The translations under genes and the position numbers were made by a program. From Linderina pennispora (lineage: Eukaryota > Kickxellomycota > Kickxellomycetes > Kickxellales > Kickxellaceae): a DNA stretch of 64,000 bases. Where the stretch lies: positions 1-64,000 of the forward strand of contig NW_024468249.1 of the NCBI RefSeq assembly GCF_002104995.1. Reading direction: 5' to 3'. Shown here one piece after another: positions 52,330 to 61,500 of the stretch (position 1 is its first letter; every line of letters begins with the position of its first letter). The notes under the pieces are model-generated. The model saw only the letters and a program-made list of their open reading frames with translations. It searched no databases and was not told the DNA's origin.

Positions 52330-53522
52330 TATCAGGAGGCGAGAATTTAATGAGGGCGATGTCGTAGGAGGGCTAGCGGCGAGAATGGGCAATGAGATGT
52401 AGAAGCCGAAAGAAAAATGTATGTGCTGAAACCCCGAGGGAAGGTGCAGGGGGAGTCGGTCTTAAATGCAATTAGAGGTGGTTGTTGTAGGTGGACAGGT
52501 AGAAAGGGGGTGTGCGTGGAGTAAGGAGTTCTGAGACGGCTAGTCAGAAAGCGAGAATGAAGGGCGAATTCGGATGCCCTTTATATGACTTTCTGGAGAG
52601 CTGAGGGGCGGGTTATTGATGTAAAGCGGGTTCTCGCTTTTTTATTGCTGCAAATCATGTGCAATTTTTGGCAGAAATGTTTGGGCTCAAGGGCCGGCAA
52701 ATCAATGCAAAAAAGCTTTTTCTTCGGAGCTGTTCCGAGAAACTCTGTCACGCGTTGGAGGCCCGTATTGTTCGCGAAGGCAGTGCCGCGAGTTCATAAA
52801 ATGGGCAATGGAAAAGGACCGGTGGAGGGTGGAAAACGCATCGCTGTGGCGCTTTGTTGTTTTTTCCCGACCATGCCGTGGTTCGCTTCATCACTGTGTT
52901 TCCACCTTCCCTTTGCACGAAGGAGGAGGAGCGCTGCAGCTCTTTCTAGGAGCCGAGCGTGGAACTCGATTCGTTTATTCACGTTCCGATTTGCTATTGT
53001 GCCAAGGTGCTCTTTTGCCGAGTGATGCCCATTGTTCATCAGCAGCTTCGGTGGGTGCCTTGCAAATCGTCGCACACTCATGCATGTCAGGCGGATGGAC
53101 ACCGTCTGCCAGCGTGCTCTCAGCCTCTCCGCCTGCCGTCCCCACAGCAGCCTTCATGGAAGATGGCTTGCGCAGATGTGGGCGTGTTGGTGTGTGCGCG
53201 CTTTTTGTGCGAACACCTGCCTCCGTTTGTGAAAGGAGCGATCGGCACACCAAAGCCTTCGAAAAGGAGGTTCTCAGTTAGGCACAAATTTCCTGCGGAG
53301 GCAGATCCTCGTTTGTGCATGAGGAACAGGCTGTACTCGGCGCTGATTCCTGTGTATTGCGCCAATTCGGCTGGCGGTGCTCCAGCTATTGCGGGACCGC
53401 CTAGGTCGCCGCCACCTTCTAGACTATGCCAAAATATCATTTGTGCGGCCGCACGAAGGATGCTAACAACCAGAACTCTAAAAGGAGCAAGAGAATCCGC
53501 CGGACCACACGGAGCGCTATTT
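52330..53522. other. Intergenic between the HSF-domain gene and the OPT gene
   Basis: 1.2 kb with the HSF-domain promoter on the left and the OPT 3' end on the right. I looked for arrays of nGAAn/nTTCn (heat-shock elements) and found none with correct spacing. Frames on the plus strand that run into the OPT gene are antisense shadows. Confidence 0.45.
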
Positions 53523-55820
53523 TTAGCCCTGGTACGCCAAGGCGCCCTGGACCGCCACAGTGGCCAGCGGGCACTGGTCTACGGGACCGTCTGCGGGGTT
53601 GCCCCACCAATTCGGGAAGTGGGTTTCCTGGTTCTGCAGCGCAAAGAAGATAACAAGCGCCGCAATCGCCACGCCAGAGTCGAGACCGGCCGACAATACG
53701 TAGTTGAACTTGCGCCACCAGCGGTTGCGATAGCGCTTGATGATGCCGTTGAAGACGAGGCCAATGGCGACCCAGGTGGGCAGCTCGGAGGTGGGCGCAG
53801 GCGGGTAGGGCCCGGGACCGAGCATCATGACAGGAATGTGAACGTGCCTGATCCACGACTGGGGCTTCCAGCGGTACACAAAGTAGACAGGGATAGGAAG
53901 CAGGAATCCGATCAGCAAAAAGTACGGCACAGAGTGGTAGACCGAGTGCTTGCTGAAGTACTCCTTGGGTCCAACCACACCCCAGATCACCGAGCCGGCA
54001 CCCCACGTCGATGCGTTCGGGCAGGTCCATGGGTAGCCTTCTTCCGTGCACACATTCCTTGATGTTGTCGAACAGGTAGTTGGTGGTGGCCAGGTTGACG
54101 ATGCCGGCGAGCAGCGTCCCAACGATCTGGAACGCGAACAGCTCGCGTGGCGGGATCTTCATGTAGTGGCCAAGCTTGAGATCCTGCGTCAATCCCAGGG
54201 CCTGCTGGCAGATGACAGTGCTGAAGTTCTTGAATATCAGGATTGGCGACAGGCCGGCCCGGCAGGATGGCTCCCATGACCCACTCGGCGATCATCGAGA
54301 TCGATGGTGTCTGGGACGTGACGGCCATGATCAAACCCAGCGGCAGCGTAAAGCCTATGGCCAGCACCAGCGCCAGGATCATGCCCCACCATGGGGTGTC
54401 AGAGGGGAAGCACGTGATGGTGACCATGGCCATGGCGAAGGCAACGACAAACAGCACAGCGTACCACCAGTCAGGGAACCTCGGGGTAGGCGCGCATCAG
54501 ACGGGCATGCACGTCGTCGATGCTGCTGCGGGCATCCTTGAAGCGCTGGACAATATCCTTGCCGTGGTACAGGATGGTGTGTGAGATAATAGCGCCCAAT
54601 GTGGCCAAACCCTGGCCATAGCACAACGCAAAGAAAACGGTCTGGTAGACCGGCGAGTATTCGTTGTAGGCATCGCGGTTCAGCATGTTGGTGCCCTTGA
54701 TAAGGACTCTATCGAGGTCGTAGCGGCTGCCATTCGAGTCATAGAGCTTAGTGTTGTAGATCGGGAAGTACTTGGCGTGGAAGGTGCCGGTCCAGTAGAA
54801 GGCGGGGACAAGGATCCAGATGAAGAGCACGAAGCCGACAAGCATGTTCAAGTGGGCCCATACGGGGATGCTGAGCGGTGTGGGCAAGAAAGCTGACCAC
54901 CGTGTTCCAGTCGAGCGCAAACGACCCGATACCCAGTCCATGCAGGCCCGATCCAATTTGCGACACGGTCACGTTCTTCTTGTTGATCCAGCAGACCCAG
55001 CTGATGCTGACCTAGCAGAGGGAAGATGTACCCAGGCAGCCAGTAGTAGACGAACGAGCATGCAAACACGAGCAGGAAGAACTTGCCGCGGGTCAGCCGG
55101 CCCCAGAAGGACGCATGCTCCTGCTCGCTGCCCTCGTTCTCGGCATCCTGAACCGATGGCGGCTTACGGCCGTGCAGCGTGTTGAACAAGGTCGCATTGA
55201 CAAGGTTGACGGGCCAGACCATGGAGCTGGGTGTAACCAGGAACCGTCTGAGAAGGCCAGCGAAACGAGTACCCGAGGATCTGCGACGAAATGACCAGCA
55301 AGAAATCGCCTCCCCAGCCAAACCCGAGCTCGAATTTGGTGCGCATGATAACAATAATATCGATTCCCATGGCGGTAGTTGCTGCCGAGTTGGCCATGAT
55401 TGTCAGCAGCACGTGCTCCTTGACGGAGAAGTCGCCAGGGTTGAGCGAGAACCTCAGCCTTCCGAACCCGACAGTCTTGTTGGGAATGATGCGTGCCATG
55501 AACTTGCCGATGGGGAATGTGACGAGCTGGACAACCAGAATGCCAACGGTCAACGGCTGGGCACGGAACCAGAAGAACTGGTTGACAAAGCTCAAAACCA
55601 GCGTGAAGACTACACCCAGAACCAGGGACCGGAATGTGGTGGAGGGAATGGATGTGTCGTCGCTAGGCAGGACGGCTGCCCGGACCTCCTCGATGGGCGA
55701 GTCCTCAAATGCGGCGGTGTTCTTGTTTTCGATACTCGAGTCAGAGTCTGATGCGGATACCGCCGGCAACGCCGACAGATCTTGCTTTGCATCCGCCTTC
55801 TCGTCGACGGAGGTAAACAT
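53523..55820 (-). CDS. OPT-family oligopeptide transporter
   Basis: OPT transporters import small peptides (or metal chelates) with protons across the plasma membrane. An acidic N-terminal tail (MFTSVDEKADAKQDLSALP) is followed by about 14 membrane helices, the first starting FRSLVLGVVFTLVLSFVNQF. Family marks are FSLNPGDFSVKEHVLLTIMA (usual NPGPF, here NPGDF), KIPPRELFAFQIVGTLLAG and THFPNWWGNPADG near the end. The frame changes near 55250, 55010, 54890, 54470, 54240 and 54020, always within conserved stretches, consistent with base errors. About 765 aa. A minus-strand TATAAAT near 55934 lies about 115 bp before the ATG. Confidence 0.88.
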
Positions 55821-56630
55821 TATTAGGCAAGTACTAGATGCGAGAAATATAAATGTACAAAAGGAGAGGCAGTAAAGGAGGTGGCTTGCTAGGGCTGTAG
55901 AGATTTGGAGCGCAAAAGTAGGGAGGGGGCGGGGTCATTTATACATGGGTGGCCAATCTGAGAATACCCCATGGTGCTCGCAGAGAATGCACTCAAAGCT
56001 TTCTGTCGATAGCTGCGATTCAGCTCTACATGGTGCCAGACATCTGCGATGGCAATATATTACTCAGCAATTGCGCCATGGCTCATGGCGACTATTCGCC
56101 AGAACACGGTTGCAGGCAAAAAGAGCGTAGTGGGTCTAACCGCCAACATCACTTTTTTGGGCCTGCGAAATGAACATCGTTTACATTCGTGGCAACCCCA
56201 ATGGCCCGGGGGCTCTTTATGAGGAAACTTGGATTGGAGAGAGGCAGCGAGCGTAGTACGAGCCCAAGAGTGCCCTAGCCATAAAAACTCGAGGATTGAC
56301 CGCGCCGTGTTTTCGAAGGCAACGCGCTCAAGGTAGCGATAATCATATACATGGGCATCAGCAAGCAATGTCCGACTATGCATATTTCACACGTCAAATG
56401 GCGCTAGGATTCTCGTCAGAAAAAATACTAGTGAAATCACACTAGGATCTACAATGGGCGCTAGTGGAAACGCATTGCCGGCAGCGATGGCGAATTCCGG
56501 GAGAAAAGAGCGCTCACGCAGACGAGGGTGATAGACGAATCCCGTGCAGCCCTGATTGCGCAAGATCTGCGATCCGTTTGCAAACTCAGGAACCTATCGT
56601 TCTGTGCAACCCAGATCGGACCCGGAAATC
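55821..56630. other. Intergenic, OPT promoter and HOP2 3' end
   Basis: 810 bp without coding evidence. Minus-strand TATAAAT near 55934 probably belongs to the OPT gene. Confidence 0.45.
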
Positions 56631-57281
56631 TTACGCTCTGAGGATGTTCACGTCAGCGCCCACATCCTCGTCGGTCTCGATGCCAAGCTCAGCAAATAGA
56701 TCCTTCATCTTGCCCGGGTACCCCTCAGCGATGGTGTTCTCGATGTTCTTGAACAAGCGCTTGCGCTTGGCCCAGTGCTTGACCATGTTTGCGTGTGCCT
56801 TTTCGATCTTTTCCTTCTCTTCGGGCGAAATCACCTCGCCTTTGCGCAGACTCTCCAGCCGGCGCTCGTTTTCGATCGCCTCCTGTGTCAATTGCGCAAT
56901 GCGCTCGCGCATCTGATCGTCGGTTAGCGCATTGTTGAGGGCGTGGAGCTTGCCGCCCAACGCCTTGCTGTGCTCCTTGCGCTCGGCGAGCTGCTCCTCA
57001 AGCTGCCGGATCTGCTCTTGCTCTTCTTCGGCTTCCTCGACACTGGGCACGTCAATATCGGTCTGGATGGCGAAGAATACCAGCTGCTTGCCGTTTACTT
57101 TCCGCTGGATTCTGTTGTCATCGGCCAGCTCGTTCAGGATCTTTTTGGCACCGGCCGGTGACACCAGGCCATGGAGCTGGCTCGAAATGTCATTGGCGCT
57201 GTATGGCCGATTGCTACGTACCAGGTAGTCGTAGATGGTCGTGGCTTCGTCGCTGGAATGGGATCCTTTCTTTGGCGGCAT
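56631..57281 (-). CDS. HOP2: Meiotic homologous-pairing protein Hop2 (PSMC3IP/TBPIP)
   Basis: Hop2 with Mnd1 stimulates Dmc1/Rad51 strand exchange so that homologues, not other chromosomes, pair in meiosis. The intact 216-residue frame starts MPPKKGSHSSDEATTIYDYL with an N-terminal winged helix (NRPYSANDISSQL, AKKILNELADDNRIQRK, VFFAIQ). A long coiled coil (about 80-145) and a C-terminal TBPIP segment (VKHWAKRKRLFKNIENTIAE, then ELGIETDED) follow. No introns. Its presence suggests the organism has a sexual cycle or kept the machinery. Confidence 0.93.
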   Translation of the reverse strand: MPPKKGSHSSDEATTIYDYLVRSNRPYSANDISSQLHGLVSPAGAKKILNELADDNRIQRKVNGKQLVFFAIQTDIDVPSVEEAEEEQEQIRQLEEQLAERKEHSKALGGKLHALNNALTDDQMRERIAQLTQEAIENERRLESLRKGEVISPEEKEKIEKAHANMVKHWAKRKRLFKNIENTIAEGYPGKMKDLFAELGIETDEDVGADVNILRA

Positions 57282-57434
57282 CGTATCAGTATGAGTTCGG
57301 TGGGAGAAATATGAAAGGCAAGAAGTGAAAGAAAGAAAATGCAGCCGCTGGCTGCGCAGTCAGCTTTGACAAGCGGGAGTTAATCAGACCAGCAGATCAC
57401 AGCGTTTATTTTGGTTTAACCCCCCAATCAAAGG

Positions 57435-58328
57435 CTAGTTTTTGCGCAGCGAGTTGTAGTGTTCGCCAAGGCCGTAGGCGTGGCGATGGTACGACAGCGT
57501 CACCGGGCTCTTGGGCTGGTACAGCTCGTCGCCGATCTTGAGCACGGGGGCTCCCATCTGGTAGACATGCACAGGGACCTCCAGGGCGTGGGCCAGCGCA
57601 GTGATTTCCTGCTGGCCACCCCACTCGGCGGTCTTTTCGATCTTGTCACAGTACTCCTCAAAGTCCATCTCACTGAACATGTCGCCGTCGTCGCGCGCCA
57701 TGAACGGCAGAAAGTCGTCGCGGTGGCTGCGCATATACTGAGCGGCCTTTTCGCGCATATCGGCGTAGTCCAGGGCGTCCGCATTATGGTAGGTGTTGAG
57801 CTGGTCGGCAAAGGCCGAGTACAGGCAGTGGCCGTCAGCCTTGATCTGGTGCACCAGCAGGCAATCGCGCTCAGCCAGCTTGTCAATGGCCGCACTCTCG
57901 ACCTGGCCCAGGTCGACCTGGCCCTCGGCCTCCCGCTCGGCCTCCTCCTGCATCCGCCGCATCTCCTCCTGGCGCTTTTGCTGGCGCTGCTTCGCCTTGT
58001 TCTTTTTGCCATTCGGGCGTGCGGGCTGCGCGCCGTACATGCCGCCGATTGGCACAGCGCTGTCGATGGTGGTGTCGGCCAGGGCCTCAGTGACCTCGTC
58101 TGTTGTGGGGGCGGCAGCCAGTGCTTGCTTGAGCTCGGCGAGCTCGGCGTCATGGCGCTCGGCGAGCTGAGCTTCGAGCACAGCGATTTCAGCAGTGACT
58201 TCCTTCTTCTTGCGCTTGTCCCCCTTGGGTATGGACTTTTTTAGCGACATGACCTTGGAGGTCAGCTCCTTCGTCTCTTTGCGATGGCGCGTCTCAAGCT
58301 CCTCGATTGTCGTTTCTGAAAGCGCCAT
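57435..58328 (-). CDS. OTU2: OTU-domain deubiquitinase (OTUD6/Otu2 type)
   Basis: A cysteine protease that removes ubiquitin. Otu2/OTUD6B acts on 40S ribosomal proteins during translation. The 297-residue frame is intact. The N-terminal half is a charged coiled coil (ELETRHRKETKELTSKVMSL) with KKNKAKQRQQKRQEEMRR, typical of OTUD6. The catalytic Asp and Cys are in HQIKADGHCLYSAFADQL, and the catalytic His lies in SYHRHAYGLGEHYNSL near the C-terminus. The Met at 58328 was chosen because the upstream extension has no homology. Divergent from MED16 with 187 bp between starts. Confidence 0.93.
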   Translation of the reverse strand: MALSETTIEELETRHRKETKELTSKVMSLKKSIPKGDKRKKKEVTAEIAVLEAQLAERHDAELAELKQALAAAPTTDEVTEALADTTIDSAVPIGGMYGAQPARPNGKKNKAKQRQQKRQEEMRRMQEEAEREAEGQVDLGQVESAAIDKLAERDCLLVHQIKADGHCLYSAFADQLNTYHNADALDYADMREKAAQYMRSHRDDFLPFMARDDGDMFSEMDFEEYCDKIEKTAEWGGQQEITALAHALEVPVHVYQMGAPVLKIGDELYQPKSPVTLSYHRHAYGLGEHYNSLRKN

Positions 58329-58515
58329 TTTGAAGTGATTTGTTGTTGGAATCCAGGCTATGAAGCGGAAAGAAAATAGCAGCAAAGGAGAACCAACAAA
58401 AAGCTGAGCAAATAGGCCCTTGCATCTTTCTTGTTTTCTTTCCCACTGCATTTTTTAATTCCCAACCTAACTACTAATATTATTCGCAATCCTCTCGGCG
58501 AGTTTTGCGTAGAGC
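58329..58515. promoter_or_regulatory. Divergent promoter of OTU2 and MED16
   Basis: A compact 187-bp shared promoter with pyrimidine-rich tracts and no clear TATA box. Confidence 0.45.
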
Positions 58516-61500
58516 ATGGAACAATTCAGCACTAGTTGGACCAAGGATGCAGCAGAGGGAGGAGGGGGTAGCAGCAACGACGGCAGTGCGTCGGCGCCAG
58601 GCAGCAGTGCAGCGCCAGCAACCACAGGTGGCGAGAGCAGCCAATTGGGCGGGCTCCCGTTCGATTTGAGTTCCCTCGGCAGCCTGCCTCTGACCAGCCA
58701 GCCCGTAGCATCGACAGGGCTTGGGCTGGATTTTAATATCGATGCGCTGAACCTGCAGAACCTGCAGAGCCTGTCGAGCATAGAGTTCGACGAGACCATG
58801 GCGAATTTGCTGAGCCAGGTCAGCGGCTCAATTGCGGCAGTGTCGAAATCAGCAGTGCCGGTGAGCACCTCCAGTGGCAATCCGCTGTCAAGTCCAGTGC
58901 CGACAGCGACCGTAGTGGTCAGCGGCGAGAGCGCAGATGGGGCAAAGGTGGCCGGGTCGCCTCAGGTCAGCGCAGCGGGGGTGGCAGGATCACCAGTAGC
59001 GGCAGGCAGCAGACCACCTGATGGCGGCCTACAGCCCGTGGTCCGCGGGCCGCCGCCAACAGCTGTGCGGCCAGCCAACCCTCCAGTGTCACCGGCACAG
59101 CGCCCAGCTGTGCGGCCACCCGCCCGACCACTGGCACCAGGCCAGACACCGGCTGTTAGCACAGCGCCCAAGCCGCGTCCAGCCGTGCGACCGGCCACCA
59201 GCTCGCCGACGGCACCAGCACCGCAGATGCGCCCGGCGGCAGTGCGACCGGCAGCACAGGCAGCGGCAGTGCGGCCGCGGCCGGGCATGGCAGTACGTTC
59301 GCCAATGCGACCGGCGACCTCGCCGACGAACCCGGCGGCGCTACGGCCAGGAGCACGGCCAATTCAGCGTCCGCGGCCGCCGATGATGCGACCGGTGCAG
59401 GCGGGTGCGCCAGCACCAGTCAGGTCGCCGACGCCGGCACGGCCAATGCCCAGGCCGAATATGCGGCCGGTGGTGCGGCCCGGCGGGCCACCGGCAGGTG
59501 TCCGGTCGCCGATTGCCAATGCCCCGCAGACGCTGTCGCCTGGCCCGCCAAGCAGTGTGGTGAGGCCGGCAGCGAGTCCGAGACCGGCAGGCGGTGCGCC
59601 ACGGCCGGTGGCACAGACAGTGCGAGCGGCTGCGGCGGGATCGGTGACCATGGTAAAACCTGCAGTGGACCCGGCAGCTGCTGGGCCGTCGGCCGTCGTC
59701 AAGGCCGAGGACAAGACAGAGAAGGAGGATGTCGAGATGGTTGAGCCAGCAGCTGAGACCAGCGACAAGCAGGCGACAGAGGAGGCAGAGGAGGAGGAGG
59801 AGGAGGAGGAGCAGTTCTTGACAGAGTCGGTGGAGGTGGTGTGCCCAGAGCTGATAGCACCGCCCAAGGGCTTTGAGCCGCTGACAGGGCTGGAGGGTGC
59901 GTTCCGGTCGCTGTGTCACGGCGTGGCACCGACAAACGCCGAGTGGTCGTCGCTGAACATTGTGGCGGTGGCGTGGCCGCAGCTGGAGGTGGCGGCGGCG
60001 GCGTCGCGGCGGCTAGCACAGCGTGACGTGGCGGATGTGTCAAGCATGACAGCCAGCGACAGTATGCGTGCGGTGGAGCAGCGGCGGCCGCCGTCCTCGG
60101 CGATCCACCTGTACCGTCTGCACGTGCACCCGCCGCCAGCATGGGACGTGACGCCGCAGCACACAGCGATCCGACCGTCGCTTCTGCCGCTGTGCGACCT
60201 GCGGATGCGGCAGCAGTGGGACGAGCAGGTGTCGCAGGCAAACATGGACCGGTTGGTGGACCCGGTGGTGCAGCCGGGCGGCGCCAAGGCGCAGTGGCCA
60301 TGCAATACCGTCAATGTGTCGGCGCTGTCCGGCTGGCATTCAGGCGCCGGATCGGTGGGCGTCGGTGAGAAGATGCGTGTGGCTTCGGCGCCGCGGTGTG
60401 CGTGGAGTGCTGACTGCCGCATGCTGGCGGCCGGTGACCGCGCCGGGCGGTTTGAAATCTTTGTGGTGGAGGCCGAGCTGAACTCGTGGAAATCGGTGTA
60501 CCACGTGGACTTTGACCATCCGGTGATTGCGTGCTTGTGGCTGTCGGACCACCGCAAGTATGGCATCAGCCGGAAGACCGCCGCCACAAAGACCGCCGCC
60601 AGCACCACGGATCTGGCGTCGATGTCGTCACACCAGGTGCCTGTGTCGAGTGCTAGCAGCGCAGCAACCGAGTCGAAGTGGGACGTGGACTCGGATATTT
60701 ACGTGCGCCGGCTGCCGTTCTTTGGGCCGCGCAACACGCAGGGCGAGTATGCGCTGGTGGTACTGACAGCCGATGGCCAGCTGGTACTCGTGTACCAACG
60801 CGATGAGAAGTGGACGCGTGTGGTGGCTCCGCTGCAGCCGCGGCGCCGCGACCAGTGGGCGCGCGGAGAGGAACCGAAGGTGCGCGGCGACCCGTGGAGC
60901 AACATCCCGCAGGGCCTGATCACGCATGCAGACATGATGCTTGTGTCAAAGAAGTGGATCTACCTGGCGGTCCACCGAGCCGGTGCAGCACCTGTGCAAT
61001 ACCCGCACGAACCAGGAGCGGTGGACGAAGAGCTGAAGCAGGACGGGCGGCTGGTGGCACCGACGGTGGAGGTGTACCAGGTGCAGATTGAGTTTGTGTC
61101 GGACTACAGCCCGCGGCTTTTTGCAACGCCGCTGGTGGTGCAGCCGATCACGCTGGCCGGCAGCCATGACGAGGAGAAGGGGGAGGGGGAGGAGGAGCGA
61201 CCGCGGGTCACGCACCTGAAGCTGATCACAGCGCTGAACCCGGAGGTGCGACTGGTGGAGAAGAACATTCTGGGCGAGGAGTATTACTTCCCGTTGCTGT
61301 TTGTGACACAGAGCCGCATGGCTGCGCATAGTGGCGAGGCCACGCACGACAGCTTCACCACACACATGCAGGTGTGGCGGCTCGAGGGCGCCCGGCACAC
61401 GCACAAATCGCTGACGGACCGACTGAACCGGCCACCACCGCTGCGGCTCGCGCACGTGTGGACCGAGGTGCGACGCGGGCTGCTTCTATCGGTGATTGCA

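Noticed and set aside
53120-53440. A 106-codon minus-strand frame with an ankyrin-like phrase (GAPPAELAQYTGISAEYSLFL-like)
   Set aside because: Only one weak resemblance, no repeat structure, and it lies in the 3' flank of the OPT gene.
52959-54062. A 367-codon plus-strand open frame
   Set aside because: It is antisense to the OPT transporter, whose conserved motifs on the minus strand explain the region; GC-rich codon bias keeps the opposite frame open.
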